From assembly GCA_029718625.1 (NCBI GenBank), contig CM056381.1, positions 277,768-341,767 of the forward strand: a stretch of 64,000 nt of DNA. Direction: 5' to 3'. A model generated the notes under the pieces. That model worked only from the letters and a program-made list of their open reading frames with translations, had not been told where the DNA came from and ran no database searches. The position numbers and the translations under genes were made by a program. This document shows, one piece after another, positions 12,877 to 23,970 of this stretch. Positions within the stretch are counted from its first letter, which is position 1. Each line of letters starts with the position of its first letter. Origin of the DNA: Synaphobranchus kaupii. Lineage: Eukaryota > Chordata > Actinopteri > Anguilliformes > Synaphobranchidae.

Positions 12877-14422
12877 TGTCATGGTTTTGAACCCTGTTTT
12901 ACTATGCGGTCGTTTTCCTTAGTGGCCACGCGAGGGCGCTGCCCTTTTGGTAGATGCTTGCTCCGTCCTGCTGAGTGGGTGGAGCTTCTGTTAGCGTCTA
13001 CACCTGTTCGTGGTCACTGAGAGCTATATAAGCCTACCGTTTCCTTTATTCGGGGCTTCGACATTAATTGTTTATTGTTCTTTGTTTGTACTGTGGTGTT
13101 ATTGTTGGCTGTGAGTTCTCGTACCATTTTGGCTACTCGCCTATTTTTTGCGTCTCTGTTTAGAGGCAGGGCTTATTTCTTACTGGCTTGGTAGTTGATT
13201 ATCTCATAGAAGTTTGGGACCGTAAAATCTCTGCTCTATTTTGCCTTGTTGGTGCTTTTTCTCCGCGTGTATGGAGTTTTGGGCGATTCTGTTCAGAACT
13301 GTAGTTCAGTGCTCGCCCTTCGGCACATGTCTTCCCATTGGGAGATCAGGCGTTTCGCTTCTACTTAGTTATTAGCTCGTAGAAGTATAGAGTAGCAGTT
13401 CTTTGTTCCTTTTTTTTCGCTTGTTATTTGGTTTTCTTACTGAGAGACCTGGCGTTTTGCTTCTACTCAATTCCGTGTTACTGTGAGCCAGTAAGTAGCT
13501 TCGGTACATTTATTCCCTGTTGTCTCCTTCTCGTGGACTACGTTCCCCTTTGTTGTGACTCAGGGTTTTTATTTATATTGAGAGGCTGTCGTGCTATTAA
13601 GTTTGCGTAGGTCTTTCGTTGCAGCCGTCCTATACTCCCTAACTACCTGCGGGACGATTTTGTTGGGAACTGTTGTTCTATTTTCGTTCTCCGGGTGTTA
13701 GCCTCCTAGTTATATGGATCTTGGGCTATGTTGTGGACGTGTTTGTGTTTCTCCCTCCAGGGAGATCGGGTGTTTACCTCTTTTCTGCATTGGACTGCGA
13801 ACCTATTAATCTCGCCATGGAACATTAAATCTCTGTTCATGTTCGCCTCGTTACATTTTCCCTTATTGAGAGGTAGGGCTTGTGTTTGTGCTTGTGTAAG
13901 TCAGTTAGCCGATAGTTTCGGTGCAGCTGTCCCGTCGTCTTTTGTTCTCTTTCTCCGTGTATGGAGATTTGGCCGATTCTGTTCGGAACTGTAGTTCTGC
14001 TCGCCCTTCGGTGCAATTCGTCTCTTAGGGAGACCAGACGATGTTGTAGACATTTGCGTTTGACTGCGAGCCTATAAATCTAACCACGGAACGTTATATC
14101 TGTTCCTTTCGCCTCCTCTTTCTATCGTTTTATTTTTGCAGTGTTTGTTACTGTTTTATGTTTGTTTTTACGCTACTCGCCCGTTCTTATTTTGTCTCGT
14201 TACCGAGACAGGGCGCGTATTATTTCTGGCTGTTTTGATCCCTGTCCTTACGCTCTACTTGGCGTTTGACAGTTAGCCGGTTAGTAGCGTCTGTAGTGGT
14301 GTTTGTTGTTCCTTGTCTTGTCCTCCCTTATCTGCGGGTATCCCGCCTTAGTGGCCTAAGGGCTTAATGAATCCCCTTGCTGCGTTTGGCTCCTCCTTCC
14401 TAACACGTCACGCCCCATTACA
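12877..14422 (+). mobile_element. second solo LTR, 1.5 kb
   Basis: Starts TGTCATGG and ends CATTACA, flanked by GGCTC on both sides (12872-12876 and 14423-14427). TATATAAG at 13025-13032 fits a + strand LTR promoter. A segment of about 65 bp is duplicated internally (13260-13325 and 13948-14012; TGTATGGAG...GATTCTGTTC...TCGCCCTTCGG). It has no open gag/pol frames, and it is unlike the first LTR in sequence, so it belongs to another family. Confidence 0.85.
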
Positions 14423-14427
14423 GGCTC

Positions 14428-15205
14428 TGCCTTTGCATGAAACGGTTTGTGAATGAGAGCTGAGTGAAGGAGCCGTTTCCTCAAAAGTTTTCTCCAGTGA
14501 CACGTGGGGCAAAGGTTGAATAAAAAAATAAAAAAAGTCTTGCTAATAATTGCATGACAGAAAACTAGCTATCATTCCGATTTATCAAGCAATTAATGTC
14601 CTTCCTTAGACCATTAAACCCAGGTGATGTTAGACTGAGCTTTTCTTTTTTTGGACAATCCGTAAAGTATTTTAGTACGTACATTTTACTGCTCACTTAA
14701 TATGTCATCATTGTAATAATCAATGTTGCACCATTTAGTAATGTCACGAAGGCACAGGTTCACACTTGAATTTTGTTATTGCTCATATATATCAATATGT
14801 ACAGTATATAAGATCATTTCTGAGTTACCGCTGAATGCCTCTCCTTTAGAGCACAGATTTAATGTTCTAGAATGGTCCCTAGAAGCTTTATTGCACGTGT
14901 GCAGATGTGTACCTCCTTGAATCGTGTATTTTGCGAGATCTAGATGGTACTGTATGCCGTGCGTTTCATGAGAGCTGTAGAGAAAGGCTCACGCTCCTCT
15001 CGCGGGGAAAAACAAACGGTCGCCAGCAGTCATTTGAGGCTTTCGCTGATTGACGGCCGGCTCACTCACGTGGGAAGGACCTCTGCAGTCTGGTGTCATT
15101 TGGAAATTTAATGGCTTTGATTTCCGGAAAGGGGGCATCGCTGTAGCGCGGCTGAGGTAGCCAGCGCAGGCGCGATTTCCAGTCAAGGCCACACCTACAA
15201 ATAAC
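14428..15205. other. flank without recognised gene
   Basis: Mixed-composition non-coding sequence between the second LTR and a dispersed repeat. Nothing recognised. Confidence 0.5.
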
Positions 15206-15212
15206 ACAGATT

Positions 15213-15380
15213 CAAATCAAATCAAATCAATATTTATTTATATAGCGCATTTCACAACTAGTTGTCGCAATGCGCTTCACAAAAAAAACCCAACCTAAAC
15301 CCAGCCTAAACCCCTCACAAGAGCAAGCCTTAAATGGAGCATAAGGGGTGTGTGGAAACGCCCGGTACAACATGGTTTAT
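15213..15380 (+). repeat. dispersed fish repeat (TTTATTTATATAGCGC type)
   Basis: CAAAT tandem, then TATTTATTTATATAGCGCAT and CAATGCGCTTCAC. This is a widespread fish retroposon-tail pattern, related to the copy at 5158. Confidence 0.5.
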
Positions 15381-16240
15381 AACCGTACCTTTCGCCAAGT
15401 GCAGAAAGTCCAGAGAAAGGGCTCTGAGCAGCTAATCAATAATGTTTTCTACTTTCTGGCTTGACTGTAATTCTGACACTGTATAATCTTAGGACTGGGT
15501 GAATCATGCTGTCGGCTCAGAATGGCTTGGAGACAGCAATAGAAACCCCCGACAGAAACAGGATTTTGCCAAGGCGCTCCTTTCCATGTACTACATGTTC
15601 CTTTCACCCAAAGCCATCTACCAGACGGCAACACAGGGACACATTCTTTCAGGTTTAAAGAGGAATCGCGTTTAACGTCTTGGGTGTTTGACCCCTGACT
15701 TAACAGAAAAGTACAATTTGTGTACGGTATACTCCATATGTATATACATTAGGGAAAACTACTTGTACCATCGCGGTGATCGTTAAAGTGTGCAATACAT
15801 TTTGTTCCTGTCCCGAACACTAAAAGCCTTTGCAGCCGTACAGAGACGTCAGTAATGCAATCTACCCCGTGTGCATTAAGGGGCAATCCATTCAGCTTCT
15901 AAGGTACACAGACTTAATGAAACTGCCATAGTGAAAAGGTCTTATTGTCCGCCGTGTGTCACGGCAGATGTGTCACCATCAGGCGAGCAGCGAAGGAGGA
16001 AGGCCATTAGAATGGAGCGTGGAAGCGGCCTCATAAAGCAGCTTTCACTGTGGAGGCTGAGTGTGTGTTAGGGGAGGGGAGGGGCTGTTCCTTTCCCGTT
16101 GCTTTCCATGGTTATTATGTCATGATTGCGACATTCAAAGCTCTCTATTCAGAGCCCAGGAATCGTCTAACATCAGTGCTTTGAATAGAGATTGCGGGTG
16201 CGTCCCAATAGTCGAAAAATGCAACCTTTCCTCCTCCACT
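15381..16240. other. flank without recognised gene
   Basis: Non-coding; nothing recognised on either strand. Confidence 0.5.
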
Positions 16241-16242
16241 AT

Positions 16243-16427
16243 AGTATTCTGGGGGCAATTGTAACAGGGGGCAATTGCAACACCATAAAAGTGCACCATT
16301 CTGAAACAAGCTAGAGCTGAGATTCTATCCAGCAAGCAAGCAAGTTTTATATGTTCAGAGTTGGGGGCAATTGTAACAAAAAATTGTGTTACAATTGACC
16401 CCTGTTACAATTTCCCCCAGGATACTC
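16243..16427. mobile_element. MITE with AGTATTCTGGGGGCAATTG ends, copy 1
   Basis: The left end AGTATTCTGGGGGCAATTG pairs with a degenerate inverted copy at the right (CCCCCAGGATACT), and internal CAATTGTAAC/GTTACAATTG motifs add further palindromes. It is very similar to the copy at 17039. It contains no coding sequence. Confidence 0.8.
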
Positions 16428-17001
16428 TACCACTCCTCTACTCCGTGCCCCAGAAACGGATCTTTGTGTTTTAATCTAATGTTGCTGATTACATCTTAAT
16501 TACGCAGAAATGGTTACATATTAATGTCTCGACGCAAACGGCAATGTCAGGCGCATTGTATATTGTACATGTAAATACTTGCACTGAAAACGTTCAGGCA
16601 GTTTTGCATACTTCCGGGTAGGAGAGGAGTGGTAGTGGGGGAGTGGAGGTGGGGAGGTGGGGAGTGATAGAATATTGGGACGCACCCCTCTTCTGAGAGC
16701 AGGGTTTATGACATCATAATCATGAGACACTTACTCAGTGAGGTCAGGCTCAATGTGCTTTATATGGGGCCTGTAGGGGGCCTCTTCTGCGTGTCCATGA
16801 GGGAGGTAGCGTCTGCCCTGGGGCCTAACAGGCAGGTCTGTTCCCTCACGGGGCCTCAAAAGCGCACAGCCGTGGGGTATCTGGGGTACTACTGAGGAGG
16901 GGAGGAAGGTTCACCCATGGGGGGTCAGTACATCTAAGTTAACCCTTTGGTGCAGAGGTGAAAAATTCCAGGTTCAGAAAGTAAAAGTCCTCCCCACACA
17001 G

Positions 17002-17279
17002 TAAAATGTCCAGTGTTAATTAAACTCTAATGGAGTAGAGTATTCTGGGGGCAATTGTAACAGGGGGGCAATTGCAACACCATAAAATTGCACTAATCTG
17101 AAACAAGCTAGAGCTGAGATTCTATCCAGCAAGCTAGCTAGTTTCATGTGTTCAGGGTTGGGGGCAATTGTAACAAAAAATTGTGTTACAATTGACCCCA
17201 GAATACTCCACATATGATTACAATAGGGACCATATCTACTTTGTAAGAGTTGATTTAACACTGACAGTGCAGTATTTTG
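17002..17279. mobile_element. palindromic MITE (AAAATGTCCAGTGTTAA ends), copy 1, interrupted
   Basis: Left part 17002-17038 and right part 17208-17279 match the uninterrupted copies at 38033-38121 and 40887-40981: GTCCAGTGTTAATTAAACTC on the left, GAGTTGATTTAACACTGA on the right. The interior is split by a second MITE (17039-17207). Confidence 0.75.
17039..17207. mobile_element. MITE with AGTATTCTGGGGGCAATTG ends, copy 2, nested
   Basis: Terminal inverted repeats AGTATTCTGGGGGCAATTG and CAATTGACCCCAGAATACT. Same family as 16243-16427, and inserted inside another MITE. Confidence 0.85.
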
Positions 17280-18465
17280 TTCCAATCACCTGGATTTGTT
17301 AATTAGCCCAATTCTTCTGGCAGGATGTGGAACTAATTAGTGAAATCAGCTGGCTGAGTTCATGGGTGGAAGAAACACACGGCAGGACTTTTACTGTTTT
17401 GGACCCCTTTGGCTTTCCGCCTCTGCTTTGGAGTACATCATCACACTGCTGCGTTTGACATGTTTAACAACGGATCTTCTATTACCGTGAAATTGTTGCT
17501 AAAAGTCGTCTCATCTTATTATACACAACAGCAAGTTGTGAGTGAATAGCTTCATATTTTGTATTTAAGGCAAATCTTTCAAGAGTTCTTGATTACGGCA
17601 CAGAATGGATGAAGTCATGACCACAACCCAAAATAATCTGCATTGAAACTATTGCTTCTTTGCCGTGCTTTCTTATTGTCATATTAAACTGCTGGTGAGT
17701 TAGTAGATGTTTACACTACTATTCATTCACATTTTTACTTAAGAAATTCTGTCACCATTCCCATTTTTAGATAAGCGAGCAATGTGAAATAATGAACTGG
17801 TATTGGAAATGCTAAACTAATGTCATAGTTAAGGCTGTCTGCTAGCATACACTGCATGATCGGTGTAAAATACACTCGAGTTTGAACTCTTCGTTTGAGT
17901 TCAAGAAACACTTCAGATGCGATATTCAATAACGTCCACAATAATAATGAAGATTAATAATATTGCACTGATTATAGAGAAACGCAGCCTTACTGTACCT
18001 GGATCGCGACGCAGGTCCACGTCCTCGTCACTGTGCATGTTTTTTAAAGTGAGGTTGTGGGAATTTGGAAACTATTCGCGGTAACTATGCCGCATAATCT
18101 TTATTAATTAAAATAACATGCGGAGCCTGCTCCTGTCACTAACATTAACTGCAAATAACTAGTTAAGCGAAGATGAAAACGCATGGTTGCTAAGACTACG
18201 CAACTTGAAGGGCAAGAGAGAGAGAGCCTGAAAAACGTGTTTAATCAAGCGTCTTCGGTCGCCTTGGAAACGGCAGAGAGCGCACTGCAGTCAGGGATTG
18301 TGAATAGAGATAATTTATATTGAGGGCTGAGGAGAAAATCTATTAACCTTAGAATAAGGGGAACGCAGTATAGCTTGGATTATGTTTATTTATTTAGATT
18401 TTTGTCACTGTAATTTTGTCCAAATAATTACCCAATACTAGCTCTAAATGAATCCCCCTTTATGC
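17280..18465. other. flank without recognised gene
   Basis: About 17296-17400 resembles the interior of hAT-type fish repeats (CTAATTAGTGAAATCAGCTG is shared with 63447-63466). The rest is non-coding with nothing recognised. Confidence 0.45.
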
Positions 18466-18469
18466 AGTA

Positions 18470-18567
18470 TACACAGCAAAAATGGTAGTGTACATTTAAT
18501 TAACTAAATGCTAAATTTGCTAAAATGCACCAGCATTTTTATTTACACCAGCATTTTTGCTGTGTAT
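18470..18567. mobile_element. small MITE with TACACAGCAAAAATG ends
   Basis: TACACAGCAAAAATG at the left and its reverse complement CATTTTTGCTGTGTA at the right enclose about 70 bp of AT-rich sequence. This end type is common in fish genomes. Confidence 0.7.
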
Positions 18568-20499
18568 CTGCTTCTTCAGGTGCTAACATTAATGACTAGC
18601 CTACATTATAATTGGCTTTGCAGTGAAGCTAAGATTTTCTTCAGTCCTATCCGCAATGATCTAACAAGATTTGCCGACATGAAACGAAAACATCGCTGTC
18701 TGCATTACCGGAGAACGTCACACATAACACGTCACGACACTGCGCAGCTTCTGAAGAAATGAGTGCCGCCGTCGCATGTAATCGTTGCTGTTTTTATTGT
18801 TACCTAAATTACGTTGTATTTAAATTGTTGCACTATAAAATTTCAAAAGGGATCAATTATAGCGTCATCTAATGGCGATGGAAGTGTTGACATTTGAGAG
18901 TCCACTGAATTCACAATCTAAATTCCTAATTCAGCCACAGGATGGCGGCAAGAGATTGCGCATAACAGCCCCATACAGCAGCAAGAACAACGAGTCTTTA
19001 ATGAGACGTTTATTATTATGATTATTATTGTTGTTGTTGTTGTAGTTGTTATACACTGTTATAGATTATACTTATATATACTTGCATAACAGTTATATAC
19101 TGTTATGCAAATAGTATTAATAACACTAGTATTATTATTGTTGTTACTACCATAATAATAATAACCATCATTATAATAAACTATATTTTTATCAAGCTTT
19201 TATTGTTGCTCTTATTGTTGTCATTGCAATTCACTACCTATTCCATTCCATTGATTTGTGCTGTAATCTTTGTCAAAAGTGTACAAAAAATATACATCAA
19301 AATACTGTATTATATTTTAATAATCAACCATTATGTAACATTTAATAAGAACATAGGAATATACTCTGGTGTGTGACTTCATACTCTTGCCCCTAAACTG
19401 TTTTGAAATGTCACAGACCCATATAAAAAAGGATCAAGATAATGAGAGAGAGAGAGTGTGAGACAGACAAATAGACAGACAGACAAACAAACGGACATTA
19501 ACTTTAAATCAAACATCTTAATGTCTGAGAGCAGAATAAAGGAACTCAATAACGGCGCTCTTGTACCCCTTTCCTCTCCAAAGTGAGGCCACCGTAGCTA
19601 TTTCCTCAGTGTGTTTCCATGATTTATTTGACTGCTGATTTAGCTGTGGTGGAAATAATGAGAATGTCCCATTTTAGAGTTAAAATGTTAAACTTGTGAT
19701 TTCCCTACTCAGTCCTACAATAATTAAGAATAGAGTCTCTGAAGAGCAGTGTGTGACTACTGCTAGCACATTACTGTCAGAAACAAGTCACTGGGGCTGC
19801 ATGTAGGGGCCTCGGGCTTCTTGCTGAGATTGGACAGTTTGACAGAACCTCAGGAAAAAAAAGTTTTTTTTTTGGACCATTCTTTTATTTGCCGCGAGTC
19901 AGGCTTTTGGTGTAGAAAAGTTTTTTCTGTCATTGTAAAATGTGGCTTTAAAAATGAACATCCATAACAGCTCTTGAGATTTAAAAAATAAATAAAAATA
20001 GACAAAGCATAATTTTCTTCAGCTTTATGTGGAAATTGTGAGGCCTCCAATCCCAATGCTCACGCACTACGGGTGTCTCTTAAAATCTTTAAATCATATA
20101 TACACCCCCATATGGGTGCTCACTGGTGATATAACACGGGTCTATGAATGTAATAACAAAGACTTCCCAATGCAATCACTTCCATGGCATGAAGCATTAC
20201 AGAATAAAGAGAGGTATGTGTAGGGTTGAATGAATGAACCCCAGTGAAGATGTGAACAAGAACCAAGGTGCCAGGTATGCCCCCAGCGTCACAAGTGCGA
20301 GGTTATAAATTATGCAAATAAACCCTTGTACAAATTTGAAGTAGTGGTGTAGGCACTTTGACCTGAGCTTGTGTAAATAATTATTTTCAACCAATTGATA
20401 AAACTACATGCATGCAAATAAAGTGTCCTCATTTTTCTATTTTTTAAATTTAATTATTTGTTTTTTGATGCCATATGATAATCAATTAGAAGAGTTGAT
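18568..20499. other. flank without recognised gene
   Basis: AT-rich, with ATT/GTT trinucleotide clusters at 19014-19180. No coding signal was seen. Confidence 0.5.
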
Positions 20500-21102
20500 C
20501 ATCTGGAGAGGGATATTGAAGAGGTGTAGAAGTCACTGCCTCTTTAAATCCACCTGTTGGGAGACGCCGCCTGCGCCTTTTGTGGAGTGGATCTATAGGT
20601 TAACCGTGGCTTGAGGAGAGCGCTTTATTACCTGTTACGTTGCCTGGAAAGAGTTGCTGAGCTCACGTTTAAAATCTCTCGTGGCGCCACTTTGTCGTGT
20701 CGCAGAATGGATTACCTGTGTTTGTCAGCTGCATTCCACGTCTCCGGACTGCCCTAGAGTACAGCGTCTTCTGGATCGCATCGCATCTACTTCGGGATAT
20801 TATTGTGACCAATGTGTTTTGAGAAGATAACCATTTGCTCTTTTGTATGTCCCTATTTAGAACACACTGTGCTTTCTTCGAATATTGTCATTATGCCGAA
20901 GCATAATACGGGAGCCGTTTCGTTTTGAAACACGGCGTTTAAGAGTGAAACTTGCGTACCCTTTGCTGGAGACCGTCTGCAACAAATTGTTGCAAACATT
21001 TAGAAGACGATGCTTGATAGGTCTTTTGTCGCTGTTGTACCCTAATTTTCAGTTTTCCCTCTGAATCGCCTCTGGGAAAATTTCCACGGGTTAATTTAAA
21101 TT
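20500..21102 (+). promoter_or_regulatory. cnih3: probable promoter and 5' UTR of cnih3
   Basis: Higher-complexity, moderately GC-rich DNA directly before the start codon, unlike the AT-rich flank further upstream. No convincing TATA box was seen; a CCAAT-like sequence lies at about 20809. Short upstream ORFs start at 20707 (16 codons), 20812 (38 codons) and 21010 (11 codons). The transcription start cannot be placed from sequence alone, so a separate 5' non-coding exon further upstream is possible. Confidence 0.4.
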
Positions 21103-21180
21103 ATGTTTACTTTTGCTGCTTTTTGCTACATGCTCTCTTTGGTTCTCTGCGCCTCCTTGATCTTCTTTGCAATTTGGCAC
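21103..21180 (+). CDS. cnih3: cnih3 coding exon 1
   Basis: Encodes 26 residues, [10 protein letters not shown] through FFAIWH, covering the N terminus and first membrane helix. An in-frame TAA at 21097-21099 lies two codons upstream of the ATG, so no more upstream in-frame start is possible within this exon. The ATG has A at -3. The exon ends in phase 0 at the donor GTAAGT (21181). Family members usually begin MAFTF; the alanine codon is missing here. Confidence 0.93.
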
Positions 21181-22888
21181 GTAAGTGTAAATTTGACTTC
21201 CTCTTCTTGTCAATCACGTTTTAATTCACATTCTGCTTAAAGGTAGCTATGAACACATGATATCGTTGGACAGGAATTGTGGACTCCCTGCTGTAGTCTT
21301 ACGCATGTGTCATATTAATATATGTTAATCTATTTCTAGGCTTCGCACGCTGCCTATCGCCTAACGCTGTCTTTATTCTTCTTAATACTCTCTGGACTGA
21401 AAACAGCATAGCCTGCATAAATTCTACTTTTAGTTCTGTTATGAAAACCCAGCTGGGAGTAGGATACGGCTGGTAACCTACATTCCCTTTTGCTAGGCTA
21501 AATAAAACACAAATTTTAACTTATCGATTTTTATTTTGTGTGTAAGACCAGTGCTGTTTTTGAAGTGTTTTGAGAGACCTTCGGGGCTTGCTGAGCCGCC
21601 TGTCTGGTTTTCAGCTATAAATCTCGTGGCGCATTCCCGCTTGATCAAAGCAAAACTTTAACGCGGCGAGTTATTTTTAAATGAAAAATGCCTGTTGTAG
21701 CCCTATTGTTTAGTTCACGTGCGCCTCCCATTTAAAAGGGGAAAACAAACATTAGCACATGGGACAAATCAATCTTTTTTAATAGGAGGCAAGTGTAATA
21801 CTTAATGTAGCCTACCGACACACCTGACACTTGCTCGAAATCCTGAAAAAGCTGTGACAATCCTATCCAGCGCTAGTATTGAATGATTGATTGTGAAGGC
21901 AGGGTTGATGTTTTTTTTGTAAACCATATCTCTGTACCGTTTGGTTTCAATTCGCTTTCTCTGTTGTCCATTGACCAAAGTAATGAGAAAACGCATCTCG
22001 GGAGTCTGACATTTTCTGCAACGAGTCCCTGTCATAAAGGACAGCAGTGCCCCCTTTCCAAAGTACCTTGATACAGCTCCCACGCTGGGGCGGCGAGGGC
22101 TGGTGGGAGGGGGGATTGTTCCTTGTGTTCCAGGCCCCTCTGCGTAGCAACAGACCTGAAAAAAATCTGACACTGGCATTTATCACCGTGTCATTTATGT
22201 GCAGCTGAACTCAGAGGAAGGTAGCGACGCTCTGGGTACGCGGCTGCTGCCACAAGAACGATGGCACACATTTTATCCTTTAACGTGATTACCTCTTTTT
22301 TTGGTTAGTATCTCTGTTCTCTAACCTTGGAATATCTAGTTTCTTCGTTGAATTCACGCAAGCGCAAACTGTACTTTGAAATCCCGGCTGTCTCTATGGC
22401 TCGTGCGTTCTAAAGGAAATTGTGCGGTCATTTGGCATGCTTCCCCTCTGTAAAAACTGTATTAAATGACTGAACCGCGACCATATGGTATTTATTGGAC
22501 GGACGATAGCTGTGAAATATGCTGACATAACAAACTGCGTAGCCTACGCTGTAACTGATTCTGCACAGTTGAGTAATTTTGAATCCCTGACACGCTGCTC
22601 TGTTACAAGCAAAATTGTAATAGATCTTTCATTTTCTCCATTTATCATGGAGAAAACGGTTGTCTGTGTTGTATTCAAACGAGTCCCTCAAAAACGAGCA
22701 CAGCTGGGAAAGCAGGAATACTTTCACCATGTTTATTGATGGCAGTTAAGTCATTAATAACTCTCTGGGAACACCCGGTCATGTCACTTTAGATGAATCA
22801 TGACTGCCGTGTCAGAAACTGGACTGATGGATTAAGCTCATTAAGTGGGACTGTCCAACAACACATCACTGCGTTTGTCACTTCCAGG

Positions 22889-22944
<56 letters not shown>

Positions 22945-22978
22945 CATATGTGTGTTTTGTGTGTGTGTATGTGTGTAA

Positions 22979-23018
<40 letters not shown>

Positions 23019-23027
23019 GTATTCATG

Positions 23028-23059
<32 letters not shown>

Positions 23060-23912
23060 TTTTGTGTGTCTGGCTTAACTGTGAAGTATCGACAGTATAT
23101 CTGGACAGTGTGTCACGCCTGAGAGCGAGAGACAGAGAGAGAGTTCTCTCTGGCAATAAATAGCTTAGAGGCAATGAGGACATAAGGAAAAATGTGTTGG
23201 TGTGTTGCTTTACGTTCAGCTATTTTCACTGTCTGAATATACACACTGGCCACGCACATGTAAATACACATCATTAATGCGCCTTACAAAGCGTTTACTG
23301 GGACCTTGTGATTTATAAGGGGGAAAAAAACCTCTGGCAAGGACATAATTAAGTATAGCTCGTCGTTTTAAGGGGCACACGTTACGCTAACGCTCTCCAC
23401 GTGCACAGTCACTCAGCTGGCACACGGTGTTCTTGTTTCCTTCCTGCCGGCGATGCAGTCAGCGTACACCGGAGCACGAGAGATCTGTGAAACAGGCATC
23501 GTCGGTGTCTTCGACCGCCTCTCTCGGCTCAAGCTGGCTGCTGACAGGCGCTCTCGCCGGGCCCGGTGATGTCATCGCGAGTGTGAGCAGGCCGGGCCTT
23601 TTTTTCGCAGGAAGTCATCGACCGTTTATCGGCCGCCTGTGATTTCGGCGCTGACTGTACGACACCGCGCGACACCGCGCCTCTGGCCCAAAGCGATGAC
23701 CTTTGCTTTAACTCGGGACTCGTCACCTCGTGATGAGGGGGGGTATTAGTAAGGCTTTGGATGCACGTCATCTGTCCAAGTTGGATATATAGTGTTTCCA
23801 AAGTTTCATTCAGTTGAACAATAACTGCATGGAATTGTATAAGTGGGGGAAAAAAACATCAAAAGGTTATTACGTTATTTCTGTAGTCTGTTATTTTCCA
23901 GAGAGACGGGGA

Positions 23913-23970
<58 letters not shown>

